From: Flavobacteriales bacterium
GTDB taxonomy: Bacteria > Bacteroidota > Bacteroidia > Flavobacteriales_F > PHOS-HE28
NCBI GenBank assembly: GCA_020635655.1
Contig: JACJZI010000004.1
Location: forward strand, 310,001-374,000
Length of the DNA: 64,000 bases
Direction of reading: 5' to 3'
Shown here: positions 1 to 7,913 of the stretch, in pieces
Layout: every line of letters begins with the position of its first letter
Numbering within the stretch: the first letter of the stretch is position 1
The notes under the pieces: model-generated
The model's input: only the letters and a program-made list of their open reading frames with translations
What the model was told of the DNA's origin: nothing
The model's database searches: none
Position numbers and translations under genes: made by a program

Positions 1-540
1 GATTGGGTGCTGGTGGAACTGCGGGACCCCGACGACCCCACGTCCGTGGTGTGCAGCAGAGCGGCACTGTTGCAGCGGGATGGCGACATCGTGGACGTGG
101 ACGGCGTATCCCCCGTGCGCTTCGCCACGCCAGAGGGGGATGACTACCTCGTGGTCCGCCATCGGAACCACCTCGGCGTGATGACGGCCGCACCGGTCAC
201 CCTTGGACCCACCACCACGTTGGTCGACCTGAGCGACCCCGCCATTCTGACCTACGGAACGAACGCACGCCGCATCACCGGCAATCTCGCCATGTTGTGG
301 GCCGGGAACACCAACGGGGACACGTTGCTGAAATACACCGGGATGAACAACGACCGAGACCCGATCCTTGTACAGCTTGGTGGGCAGATACCGACGAATA
401 CCGCGATCGGCTACCTTCTCGAGGATGTAACGATGGATGGTGTCGTGAAATACACAGGTTCATTGAACGACCGCGACATGATCCTCGTGAACATCGGCGG
501 CGCCGTGCCGACGAACTTCTTCATCGAACAGTTGCCGTGA
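1..540 (+). CDS. C-terminal part of a large cell-surface protein (5' end outside window)
   Basis: The reading frame is open from the first base, so the gene begins upstream; the GTG at 7 is not a convincing start because the frame reads DWVLVELRD across it. The visible 179 residues are the end of what in related bacteria is usually a long secreted protein. The last 80 residues hold two similar segments, AGNTNGDTLLKYTG..NDRD and DVTMDGVVKYTG..NDRD, each with an acidic/Asn-rich loop resembling the calcium loops of dockerin or EF-hand type repeats. This is a pattern reading, not a domain search. No T9SS C-terminal sorting motif is visible after the second repeat; the protein ends at IEQLP. It is followed by the rimK promoter, so it is probably the last gene of its transcript. 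Function unknown; surface location is an inference. Confidence 0.75.
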   Translation, partial: DWVLVELRDPDDPTSVVCSRAALLQRDGDIVDVDGVSPVRFATPEGDDYLVVRHRNHLGVMTAAPVTLGPTTTLVDLSDPAILTYGTNARRITGNLAMLWAGNTNGDTLLKYTGMNNDRDPILVQLGGQIPTNTAIGYLLEDVTMDGVVKYTGSLNDRDMILVNIGGAVPTNFFIEQLP

Positions 541-576
541 ACGGCCGGTGCTGATGGCGCACGTGGCTTCGGCCAC

Positions 577-584
577 TAGTTTTG
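577..584 (+). promoter_or_regulatory. -7 box of rimK promoter
   Basis: TAGTTTTG is an exact match to the Bacteroidota -7 consensus TAnnTTTG, 18 bases upstream of the rimK ATG at 603. It rules out the TTG at 582 as the start. No clear -33 TTG element is seen. Confidence 0.6.
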
Positions 585-602
585 GGGCCTCTTACGCGAA
601 CG

Positions 603-1475
603 ATGAACATCGTCGTCCTATCCCGCGACACGAAGCTCTACAGCACCCGTCGGTTGGTCGAGGCCTGCGAAGCGCGCGGCCACGAAGTGCGTGTGATCAA
701 CCACGTGAAGTGCGATATCGTGATCCAGAAACGGAAACCCGAGGTCATTTACAATGGGGAAGCTGTGACCGATGTGGACGCGATCATTCCACGCATCGGG
801 GCATCCGTCACTTTCTACGGCACGGCGGTCGTGCGCCAGTTCGAGATGATGAAGGTGTTCACGACCACCGAAAGCCAGGCACTGGTCCGCAGCCGCGACA
901 AGTTGCGCAGCCTCCAGATCCTCAGTCGTGCGGGTGTGGACATGCCGAAGACCGTGTTCACCAACTACAGCAAGGACGTGGCCACGGTGGTCGACAGCGT
1001 CGGAGGGGCGCCATGCATCATCAAATTGCTCGAAGGCACCCAGGGGCTGGGCGTGGTGTTGGCCGAAACGAAAAAGGCGGCCATCGCGGTGATCGAGGCC
1101 TTCAACAGCCTCAAGGCTCGTGTCATCGTCCAGGAGTTCATTCGCGAGAGCAGGGGCATCGATGTACGGGCATTCGTGGTGGACGGCCGCATCGTCGGCG
1201 CCATGAAGCGCACCGGCCGCGAGGGTGAGTTCCGGAGCAATCTCCATCGGGGAGGCACGGCGGAACTGATCGAGCTGAGCCGCGACGAGGAGGTGGCCGC
1301 CATCAAGGCCGCCAAAGCCCTTGGGCTTCACGTGGCCGGGGTGGACATGCTCCAGAGCGACCGCGGCCCGCTGGTGATCGAGGTGAACTCGAGCCCGGGT
1401 CTGGAGGGTATCGAAGGTGCCACCGGCCAAGACATCGCCGGCGAGATCGTCAAGTTCATCGAACGGCACGTTTGA
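603..1475 (+). CDS. rimK: RimK family alpha-L-glutamate ligase (ATP-grasp)
   Basis: A 290-residue cytoplasmic ATP-grasp ligase, close to the 300 residues of E. coli RimK, which adds glutamates to the C-terminus of ribosomal protein S6. The N-terminus MNIVVLSRDTKLYSTRRL is typical. Visible ATP-grasp elements are SRDKLRSLQIL near residue 95, the glycine-rich EGTQGLGVV near 142, and the metal-binding end VIEVNSSPGLEG near 258-270. ATG 603 is preferred over TTG 582, which overlaps the promoter box. The 3' end overlaps the convergent esterase gene by 20 bp. A gene for the retropepsin-like family often found beside rimK lies 3 kb downstream on the other strand (4279-4698). The substrate could be S6 or another acidic-tail acceptor; the sequence does not decide this. 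Confidence 0.93.
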   Translation: MNIVVLSRDTKLYSTRRLVEACEARGHEVRVINHVKCDIVIQKRKPEVIYNGEAVTDVDAIIPRIGASVTFYGTAVVRQFEMMKVFTTTESQALVRSRDKLRSLQILSRAGVDMPKTVFTNYSKDVATVVDSVGGAPCIIKLLEGTQGLGVVLAETKKAAIAVIEAFNSLKARVIVQEFIRESRGIDVRAFVVDGRIVGAMKRTGREGEFRSNLHRGGTAELIELSRDEEVAAIKAAKALGLHVAGVDMLQSDRGPLVIEVNSSPGLEGIEGATGQDIAGEIVKFIERHV

Positions 1476-2451
1476 CCGCTCCGGGCAACAGCCCGAATTC
1501 CTGCGCCACCACGTAGGTGGAGTGGAAGCCCACGTCCCGGCTCACCCAGCTCGTTCGGCCACCATCCTTGGGACCATCACCCGGGTGGACCGGCAGTTGG
1601 TGCCCGAGGCCCCCGATCCGGTAGAATGTGACGACAGTGCGTCCTCTCGGATCATCGTACCGCATCCGATGCACCGCAGGGAGACCTTGGAACGCAGGGT
1701 CCACCGCCTCCGGAACGGTGTCCGCGCCGGCCACGTTGGTCCATTGTGCCACCAAGGCCATGCCATGACCGATGTTCACCACCCCGTCCTCCGTGCCGTG
1801 CATCACGGTCAACGGGGGATAGGGAGCGGTCCGACCGGGAAGAACGGCCCTCACCAGATCGCCCCATTGTTGCGGCGTCAGTTCCTTCGGATCGCGGATC
1901 ACCATGCGCGCGTTGAGCGTGTTGTCCGCTGCGCGGTACGGGCCTCCCGCGAAAATGGCCACGCCCTTGAACAGGTCCGGCTCGCAGGCCATCAGCGCTG
2001 AACAGAGCGCACCGCCGGAGGATACCCCATAGAGGAACACGCTGTCCGGGTCCACGGGCAGTTCCGCCAGGGCATACCGCACCATGTTCGTGATCGAGCC
2101 GGTCTCTCCCTCACCAGGAATGATGTCATCCTCACGGAACCAATCGAAGCAACGCAAAGAGTTGTTGATCGGACGTTGCTGGGCATACACCACATAGCAT
2201 CCGATGCGATCGGCCAGTTCGTTCCACCCGCTCAACCGTGCAATGCGCCGGGCCTTCTGCGTGCAGCCGTGCAACACCACGACGAGCGGTCGGTTTCCGT
2301 TCGCCCCCCCCGATGTGGGCGGAGTATGCACGAACATGCGCAAGTTCCCGGGGTCGGGACCGAAGTCCTTCACCTCGCGCATGTCGCTTTGCGCACGCAG
2401 GGGAAGCAAATGGATCAGTTGGAGTAGGATCAACGATGTTCCCCGCCACAT
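1456..2451 (-). CDS. Secreted PHB depolymerase-type esterase
   Basis: A 331-residue alpha/beta hydrolase with an N-terminal signal peptide ending near LPLRAQ (residue 21). It matches the esterase_PHB / feruloyl-esterase-like family: the oxyanion stretch VVVLHGCTQ near residue 61, the nucleophile elbow GVSSGG near 141, an acid in MHGTEDGVV, and a late histidine in GLGHQLP. The family hydrolyses short-chain polyesters or acyl esters; the substrate here is not deducible. The gene is convergent with rimK (20 bp overlap) and its start is 56 bp from the divergent FAD oxidoreductase. No polymer-synthesis genes are nearby, so a scavenging role outside the inner membrane is more likely than turnover of internal PHB. 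Confidence 0.88.
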   Translation of the reverse strand: MWRGTSLILLQLIHLLPLRAQSDMREVKDFGPDPGNLRMFVHTPPTSGGANGNRPLVVVLHGCTQKARRIARLSGWNELADRIGCYVVYAQQRPINNSLRCFDWFREDDIIPGEGETGSITNMVRYALAELPVDPDSVFLYGVSSGGALCSALMACEPDLFKGVAIFAGGPYRAADNTLNARMVIRDPKELTPQQWGDLVRAVLPGRTAPYPPLTVMHGTEDGVVNIGHGMALVAQWTNVAGADTVPEAVDPAFQGLPAVHRMRYDDPRGRTVVTFYRIGGLGHQLPVHPGDGPKDGGRTSWVSRDVGFHSTYVVAQEFGLLPGAVKRAVR

Positions 2452-2495
2452 GCCGCCAAACTACCGCTCTGCACCACACGTTGTCCTGTTCCACC

Positions 2496-2503
2496 GACCT
2501 TTG
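2496..2503 (+). promoter_or_regulatory. -7-like box fused to start codon (TTTG-N4-ATG)
   Basis: GACCTTTG lies four bases before the ATG at 2508. With the usual -7 spacing, transcription would begin at or next to the A of the start codon (leaderless). The same spacing recurs at six other genes in this window. Confidence 0.45.
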
Positions 2504-2507
2504 CTCC

Positions 2508-4229
2508 ATGTCACCCGCAGCGCTGCCCGAGGGACCGTTCGACGTGATCGTGATCGGGGCGGGGGTCAGCGGCCTCACCTCCGCGGCGATACTTGCTCGT
2601 GCAGGACTGAAGGTCTGCGTGCTTGAAATGGATTCACGCCCTGGAGGCTATCTGGCCGGGTTCCGTCGCAAGGACTTTCGCTTCGACAGTGCGATCCATT
2701 GGTTGAACCAGTGCGGACCACGGGGCTATGTCACACGGGTGTTCGATCTGATCGGTCGTGACCATCCCCGGGCCCGTCCACAAACCCGGATCCGGCGGTG
2801 GAAGGGAGGGACCATCGATGAACTGCTCACCAATGACCCCGACGAACTGAAAGGCAGGCTCATCACGCAATTCCCGCACGAAAGGAAGGGGATCGAACGG
2901 TTCTTTCGCGACGCCAGGAGCCTCGGACGCTCCTTCGACCGTTCCGCCGGGTTGATCCGCGCACGGGAGACCATGGGGCCGCTTGAACGTGTGGCCTTCG
3001 ACCTGAGGCGCCTGCGGTTCGCCCTGCCGTTCATCAAACACCTGGGGTACCAGGGTGATGCTGGCGTGAAGAAGGGGCTCGATCGCTATTTCAAGGACCC
3101 CGGCCTGCACAAGCTGTTCGGCAGCGAACAGGAATTACTGGCCTGCCTGGTGCCGATCGGCTGGGCCTATTTCGGGGATTACCAAAGTCCGCCGAAGGGA
3201 GGTAGTCAGGTCTTTCCGGAATGGCTGGTGCATGTGATCACCGGCCTCGGTGGCAGCATCCACTATCGCTGCCGTGTCGAGCGCATCCTGTTGGAGAATG
3301 GACACTGTGTGGGCGTGCTGGTCGATCATCAGGGGGGTCGCCTCGAGATGCGTGCGGGCCAGGTGATCGCCGCGTGCGACGTGGAGACGCTCTACGAACG
3401 CATGCTACCGCCGGAGGCCGTGCCGGATAAGCTCAAACGCAAGTTGCGTGATGCCGAGCTCTACAGTTCGTCGGTAACGGTCTCGCTCGGACTGGACGTG
3501 CCCACGGAGAAGCTCGGGTTCGGAGAGGAGCTCATCTATTTGCACCGGGAGGATGTCCCCCGGGATGCGCACGGCGGCCCGGATCCCAATGAGGCGGGCA
3601 TCAGCATCCTGGCGCCCAGTCTGCGCGACAAGAGCATGGCGCCGCCGGGCATGGGCACGCTCACGCTTTACATACCGGCCAGGTTCGCGCACAACGCCGA
3701 ATGGGGCACGGAAAGGGACGCCAAAGGGGGGATCGTGCGCGGTGAACGCTACGAGCTGCTCAAGAAGGAGGTGGCCGACATCCTGATCCAGCGGGTGGAA
3801 CGGGAGCTGGCACCCGGTCTGCGCGGTCATATCGTTTGGTGCGATGTCGCCACGCCGATCACGCACTGGCGCTATACCGGCAATCGTGAGGGCAGCATGA
3901 TGGGAGCGAAACCCGGCAAGGCCAACTTCAAGGCCGGTATCGCACATTACCGCACGCCCGTCCCCGGCCTGCTGCTTGGTGGTCATTGGGCCGATCTCGG
4001 AGGAGGGGTCCCCATCGCGGTGAAGTCCGGCGTGAACACCGCGCTGATCGTCCTGAAGGACCGTCACCATCCCGCTTTCCGCACTTGGCGCGATTATCTG
4101 GACAAGGACCTGCCGGTCGAGCGGGTGTTCAATGGTCGTGGCCTGGTGCCGTATGCGGAGGATTGGGTGCAGGCATTGACCCCGGCCGAGAAGCAGATGG
4201 CGCGCAGCGAGCATCTCGATGGCGGGTGA
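2508..4229 (+). CDS. NAD(P)/FAD-dependent oxidoreductase (phytoene desaturase / carotenoid isomerase / retinol saturase-like)
   Basis: A 573-residue flavoprotein. The Rossmann dinucleotide-binding motif VIVIGAGVSGLTSA is at residues 13-26, followed by VLEMDSRPGGY, the hallmark of the CrtI/CrtISO/RetSat amine-oxidase-like superfamily. The C-terminal flavin-contact segment PGLLLGGHWADLGGGVPIA lies near 485-503. Such enzymes desaturate, saturate or isomerise polyenes; the exact substrate is unknown. Bacteroidota often carry CrtISO-like members outside carotenoid clusters, and no crtB or crtZ gene is present here. The start at 2508 is supported by the -7-like box four bases upstream; the frame stays open further upstream but that part is a shadow of the esterase gene. 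It converges on the retropepsin-like gene with a 49 bp gap. Confidence 0.87.
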   Translation: MSPAALPEGPFDVIVIGAGVSGLTSAAILARAGLKVCVLEMDSRPGGYLAGFRRKDFRFDSAIHWLNQCGPRGYVTRVFDLIGRDHPRARPQTRIRRWKGGTIDELLTNDPDELKGRLITQFPHERKGIERFFRDARSLGRSFDRSAGLIRARETMGPLERVAFDLRRLRFALPFIKHLGYQGDAGVKKGLDRYFKDPGLHKLFGSEQELLACLVPIGWAYFGDYQSPPKGGSQVFPEWLVHVITGLGGSIHYRCRVERILLENGHCVGVLVDHQGGRLEMRAGQVIAACDVETLYERMLPPEAVPDKLKRKLRDAELYSSSVTVSLGLDVPTEKLGFGEELIYLHREDVPRDAHGGPDPNEAGISILAPSLRDKSMAPPGMGTLTLYIPARFAHNAEWGTERDAKGGIVRGERYELLKKEVADILIQRVERELAPGLRGHIVWCDVATPITHWRYTGNREGSMMGAKPGKANFKAGIAHYRTPVPGLLLGGHWADLGGGVPIAVKSGVNTALIVLKDRHHPAFRTWRDYLDKDLPVERVFNGRGLVPYAEDWVQALTPAEKQMARSEHLDGG

Positions 4230-4278
4230 TCCGGTCCCGATCCATTGGGCCATTTTCCTTGTCCGCGCACTTCACCCA

Positions 4279-4698
4279 CTATCCCAGCAGGTCCTTCCCG
4301 GTCACATCAACGACGAACCGTCCCCGGAGGAACTTTCTTCCCAGCAGCACCTGGTGCTTCATATCGCTGCGATCGAACAAGGTGAACTGGGTGCGCACGC
4401 GATGGCCGTTGAGCCGCACGGTGGTGGTGATCAGGTAGCGGCGCGTCCGCTGGCCCGTGCTGCTTTTCACCGTGACCCGCTTGAACCGCTTGAAGACCTT
4501 GGTCTTTCGCAGGCCGCCCATCTGGAAGGAGACCACGAGTTGCTTCGATCCGGCGACCGTCCGCGTGCGGATGCGCTGGTAATGGATCGCACTGCGATAG
4601 GCGCCCGTGTCGATCTTGGCCTGTACCCGTGGTATGCCGAGCCCCGGCAGGGCGATGTACTCAAGTCGTCCGATGAGCACCATGGACCGGTCGGGCAT
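4279..4698 (-). CDS. RimK-associated retropepsin-like (ATP-dependent zinc protease family, PF05618) protein
   Basis: A 139-residue protein of the family called 'ATP-dependent zinc protease' or RimK/LysX-associated protein, predicted to have a retropepsin (aspartic protease) fold. The family signature AKIDTGAYRSAIH is present early, and LLGRKFLRGRFVVDV near the end; the Asp of DTGA would be the catalytic residue in a retropepsin dimer. Members are frequently encoded next to rimK, and rimK lies 3 kb away here, which supports a shared role in making or trimming poly-glutamate tails; that is inference. ATG 4698 is chosen because CACCTTTG sits exactly four bases upstream; ATG 4683 (MVLIGRLEYI) would fit the family N-terminus equally well, and ATG 4728 is less likely. 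Confidence 0.82.
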   Translation of the reverse strand: MPDRSMVLIGRLEYIALPGLGIPRVQAKIDTGAYRSAIHYQRIRTRTVAGSKQLVVSFQMGGLRKTKVFKRFKRVTVKSSTGQRTRRYLITTTVRLNGHRVRTQFTLFDRSDMKHQVLLGRKFLRGRFVVDVTGKDLLG

Positions 4699-5004
4699 GG
4701 AACAAAGGTGGGAGGCATACCGGCCCATGCAAATGTCCTGTCAGGGAAGCTTTCAGTGCATGAGCGTGAATTGCGTGGGAACCTGCTCCGGACGGGATCG
4801 ACCGGAGGCGTTCCCTCACAGCGCCCCCATCTCGACCCGGGACCCGATGCGAGCCACCGACAGCCGCGTCATCCGCCGACGGGACCGTTCCGCACACCTG
4901 GGACCATCGGACCCCAAAACCCCTGGCCCGACTTTTGCGCTGCAGGAACGATCATCATTCACACATTCCCCGATCCTTCCGAAATTCGCACTGAACAACC
5001 GACC
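4699..5004. other. Intergenic region between divergent genes (about 306 bp)
   Basis: This is the only gap longer than 300 bp. It contains the short promoter of the retropepsin-like gene at its left end (CAAAGGTG at 4703-4710, read on the minus strand). On the right there is a weak -7-like GACTTTTG near 4931-4938, about 66 bases before the DUF4920 ATG, implying a longer leader there. Short reading frames cross it but none has codon use or homology I recognise. No tRNA-like fold or long repeat was noticed. Confidence 0.6.
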
Positions 5005-5499
5005 ATGAAGACGACCAAGACCCTGATCATGGCCTGCGCGGCGCTCCTCGCCACGACGGCCTTCGCGCAGACACCGGCCCGCAATGCCTCAGGCGCGCCC
5101 TTGCCCATGAAGAGCTATGGCGCTGAGATCATCCCCGATGGCGCCATTTCCATCGTGCAGTTCATGAAGATGATGGACGGGAAGGACAGTCTGCAGACCA
5201 AATTGGCGTGCGAGGTCATCACCAGTTGCACAAAGAAGGGTTGCTGGATGGATGTCCAATTGCCGGAGGGCAAGGTCATGAAGGTCCGGTTCAAGGACTA
5301 CGGGTTCTTCGTGCCGACCCACGGTCTGGAGGGCAAGACCGCCGTGCTCCAGGGCACTGCCTACCGGGAAATGATCGACGTGGCCACGCTGAAGCACTAC
5401 GCCCAGGATGCGGGCAAGAGCGAGGCCGAGATCGCGGAGATCAACGGACCGGAGCAGTCCATCACCTTCACCGCCGACGGTGTGCTGATCGGTGATTGA
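5005..5499 (+). CDS. DUF4920 domain secreted protein
   Basis: A 164-residue protein with a clear signal peptide (MKTTKTLIMACAALLATTAFA, cleavage after AFA). The mature part has the DUF4920 pattern: a small beta-rich domain with ITSCTKKGCWM, whose two cysteines are conserved in the family, then VRFKDYGFFVP and GKTAVLQG. The C-terminal region KSEAEIAEINGPEQSITFTADGVLI is also typical. The fold resembles OB-like periplasmic domains; no reaction is known. The start at 5005 gives a complete signal peptide. A strong intrinsic terminator follows the stop by 22 bp, but the next gene overlaps it. Confidence 0.86.
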   Translation: MKTTKTLIMACAALLATTAFAQTPARNASGAPLPMKSYGAEIIPDGAISIVQFMKMMDGKDSLQTKLACEVITSCTKKGCWMDVQLPEGKVMKVRFKDYGFFVPTHGLEGKTAVLQGTAYREMIDVATLKHYAQDAGKSEAEIAEINGPEQSITFTADGVLIGD

Positions 5500-6265
5500 T
5501 CCTTTGAGGAACGTATCGAGACGACCCGGGGCTCGCCTCCGGGTCGTTCTTTTTTTCGCGCTGCTCGACCCATGGAGCAGTGCGGTCAATGCACAGGAGG
5601 CGTTCCACCTCGACCCTGGACGCGAGACCGCCTTCCTGGGCGGGGGGATCCTGCTCAACGGGGCGGCAATGCTCCTGCCGATCGATGCCGATGCAATGTG
5701 GTCCCGATACCAGGGTGTGGATCGTGCGACACTTCCCGCTTTCGATCGCGAGGCGGCCTATCGCTGGTCGTTCCCAGCGCACCGGGCGAGCAATATCCTG
5801 TTCTATTCCGTCCTCACCCTGGGGATCGGCGGCTCCGCGTTGGCCTATGGCAATGGTGATGTGTTGCCCCCTCTGGCGATCACCACCGAAAGCTTACTGC
5901 TATCCGCGGGAATGACCGGGATCGTGAAGGGCCTGGTCCACCGACCACGTCCTCTCGTATTCAACCCGGATGCACCCATCGACATGCGGCGTTCGCGGGA
6001 AGGCTACCTGTCGTTCTGGAGCGGGCACACCGCGAACACGTCCGCTGTGACCCTCAGTTGTGCCGCGTTGATCGACCGGTCGGATGCCGACCCCGGCATC
6101 AAGGCGGCTGTCTGGGCCGGCGGTGTGGCCATACCGGTGCTCATGGCCTGGTTGCGTGTGCGCGCCGGTCGCCATTTCCCCAGCGATGTGTTGGCAGGTT
6201 GCCTGGCCGGCGCATTGATCGGGCTGACGGTGCCCTACTTTCACCGCCCCGAGAACGCAAATTGA
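5492..6265 (+). CDS. Exported PAP2-family phosphatase
   Basis: A 257-residue PAP2 / haloperoxidase-type phosphatase. All three active-site motifs are present: KGLVHRPRP near residue 148, SFWSGHT near 177, and RAGRHFPSD near 225, plus several membrane segments. Family members dephosphorylate lipid phosphates such as phosphatidate or undecaprenyl pyrophosphate on the outer face of the inner membrane. The N-terminus RLRVVLFFALL...AVNA-QE is a good signal peptide, so the frame must start before it. The only candidates are GTG 5492 (overlapping the DUF4920 stop) and TTG 5504; there is no ATG. This places the intrinsic terminator at 5521-5557 within the coding region. The stop is followed directly by the isoaspartyl peptidase ATG (2 bp). 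Confidence 0.82.
   Translation: MIDPLRNVSRRPGARLRVVLFFALLDPWSSAVNAQEAFHLDPGRETAFLGGGILLNGAAMLLPIDADAMWSRYQGVDRATLPAFDREAAYRWSFPAHRASNILFYSVLTLGIGGSALAYGNGDVLPPLAITTESLLLSAGMTGIVKGLVHRPRPLVFNPDAPIDMRRSREGYLSFWSGHTANTSAVTLSCAALIDRSDADPGIKAAVWAGGVAIPVLMAWLRVRAGRHFPSDVLAGCLAGALIGLTVPYFHRPENAN
5521..5557 (+). terminator. Strong intrinsic terminator, overlapping the 5' end of the PAP2 gene
   Basis: ACGACCCGG (5521-5529) pairs perfectly with CCGGGTCGT (5539-5547) around a 9-base loop and is followed by a run of nine T in ten bases (5547-5556). This is a textbook Rho-independent terminator for the DUF4920 transcript, yet it lies inside the likely signal-peptide codons of the downstream gene. Confidence 0.85.
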
Positions 6266-6267
6266 GC

Positions 6268-7206
6268 ATGCCGCAAGCAGCATCGATCGCCCTGGCCGTC
6301 CATGGCGGCGCAGGCACCATCGCCCGCACAGAAATGACCCCGGCGCGCGAAAAGGCCTACCGAGATGGGCTGGAGGATGCATTGCGACGCGGCCATGCCG
6401 TGCTCAGGTCAGGCGGATCAGCGCTCGAGGCCGTGGAAACGGCCACGAAAGCCCTCGAGGATTGTCCGCATTTCAATGCCGGTCGGGGTTCGGTGTTCAA
6501 TGCCGATGGGCAGCATGAGATGGACGCCGCGATCATGAGCGGTGCGGACCTCCGCGCCGGTGCCGTGGCGTCCGTGCATAACGTGAAGAATCCCATCGCC
6601 CTGGCCCGGCGTGTGATGGAGAAGAGCCCGCACGTGCTGATCAGTGGTATGGGCGCTTTCGAGTTCGCCCATCGGGAAAAGGTGGCGCTCGAGGACGACC
6701 AGTACTTCTTCGACCAGTTCCGCTACGACCAATGGCAACGCACGCGTGGGACCGATGTGTACCAGCTGGACCACAGCGACGACGACCGGAAGTTCGGCAC
6801 CGTGGGGGCCGTGGCCCGCGATGCCGCGGGGCACCTGGCGGCCGCCACCAGCACCGGCGGAATGACCAACAAAAGGTGGATGCGGATCGGTGACAGCCCG
6901 GTGATCGGCGCAGGTACCTATGCCAACGATGCCAGTTGCGCCGTGAGCTGCACCGGACACGGCGAGAGCTTCCTTCGCGCCGTGGCCGCCTTTGATGTGC
7001 ACGCGTTGATGGCATACAAGGGCCTTTCCCTGGAAGAGGCGGTGCGCGAAGTGGTGCATGTCAGGCTGCCACCGCTCAATGGCGATGGGGGCCTGATCGC
7101 CGTGGACCGCGAAGGCCGGATCGTACTGGATTTCAACTGCTCGGGCATGTACCGGGGTCACGTGGATGCGGATGGCACTGTCCATTCGGCCATCTTCCGC
7201 GCTTGA
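6268..7206 (+). CDS. Isoaspartyl peptidase / L-asparaginase (Ntn hydrolase)
   Basis: A 312-residue member of the plant-type asparaginase family, which is made as a precursor and cleaves itself before a threonine. The nucleophile is the Thr in KFGTVGAVA (residues about 171-179), giving an alpha chain of about 172 residues and a beta chain starting TVGAV. HFNAGRGSVFN and GDSPVIGAGTYAN are further family signatures. It hydrolyses beta-aspartyl dipeptides and asparagine. There is no signal peptide, so it is cytoplasmic, unlike its relative at 62135-63154. ATG 6268 is 2 bp after the PAP2 stop, suggesting cotranscription. Confidence 0.92.
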   Translation: MPQAASIALAVHGGAGTIARTEMTPAREKAYRDGLEDALRRGHAVLRSGGSALEAVETATKALEDCPHFNAGRGSVFNADGQHEMDAAIMSGADLRAGAVASVHNVKNPIALARRVMEKSPHVLISGMGAFEFAHREKVALEDDQYFFDQFRYDQWQRTRGTDVYQLDHSDDDRKFGTVGAVARDAAGHLAAATSTGGMTNKRWMRIGDSPVIGAGTYANDASCAVSCTGHGESFLRAVAAFDVHALMAYKGLSLEEAVREVVHVRLPPLNGDGGLIAVDREGRIVLDFNCSGMYRGHVDADGTVHSAIFRA

Positions 7207-7325
7207 GACACCGCTCATCCGGCCCGCGCGCCGGTCGGCCTGCCCAGTAGCGTTCCCTGTGATCGGACCATGGCCGGTTCGTGCGGCGTGCCCATCTTTG
7301 TGCCCACATTAGGACCGTACTGGAA

Positions 7326-7913
7326 ATGAAGAACAAAGGCGTATGGATCACCCTCGGGATCGTGGCCCTCCTGGCCATCTACCTGGGTTCCACTTTCAAC
7401 AGGATGAAGAAGGCCGAGATCGCGGTGAACGCCCAATGGGGCCAGGTGGAGGTGGCCTATCAGGCACGTGCGGACAAGACGAAGAACCTGGTGGAGATCG
7501 TCAAGGGTTCCGCCGACTTCGAAAAAAGCACCCTCACCGATGTGATCGAGGCCCGTTCCAAGGCGAGCAGCATCAACCTGAGCGGCGACAACCTGACCCC
7601 GGAGAACATCAAGGCGTTCGAAGCGGCACAGGCGCAGTTCACCGGTGCACTGAGCCGCCTGATGGTGACGGTGGAGCGTTATCCCGACCTGAAGACCACC
7701 CAGGCGTTCCGCGATTTCCAGGCCCAGTACGAAGGCATGGAGAACCGGATCGCCGTGGAGCGACGGAAGTTCAACGATTCCGTCGGCACGTACACGGCCA
7801 TGATCGAGACATTCCCGGGCAACATGTTCGCCAGCTTGTTCGGCTTCAAGCCCAAGGGATTCTTCGAGGCCAAGGAAGGCTCCGAGAACGCCCCGGACAT
7901 CAGCTTCAAGTGA
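7326..7913 (+). CDS. lemA: LemA family membrane protein
   Basis: A 195-residue LemA protein: one N-terminal membrane segment (residues about 7-22), then a helical domain with the family signature NRMKKAEIAVNAQWGQVEVA, RADKTKNLVEIVKG, and RYPDLKTTQAFRDFQAQYEG. The N-terminus stays inside and the helical bundle outside. LemA proteins have no established enzymatic role and are commonly encoded with TPM-domain proteins, as here. The stop overlaps the next gene's GTG start (GTGA), implying translational coupling. A CATCTTTG-like promoter element lies about 30 bases upstream of the ATG. Confidence 0.93.
   Translation: MKNKGVWITLGIVALLAIYLGSTFNRMKKAEIAVNAQWGQVEVAYQARADKTKNLVEIVKGSADFEKSTLTDVIEARSKASSINLSGDNLTPENIKAFEAAQAQFTGALSRLMVTVERYPDLKTTQAFRDFQAQYEGMENRIAVERRKFNDSVGTYTAMIETFPGNMFASLFGFKPKGFFEAKEGSENAPDISFK

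Noticed and set aside
3405..4253. Minus-strand open frame of 282 codons
   Set aside because: Antisense shadow of the FAD oxidoreductase, caused by high GC content.
4219..5004. N-terminal extension of the DUF4920 protein by 262 residues
   Set aside because: It runs antisense through the retropepsin-like gene; the signal peptide at 5005 marks the true start.
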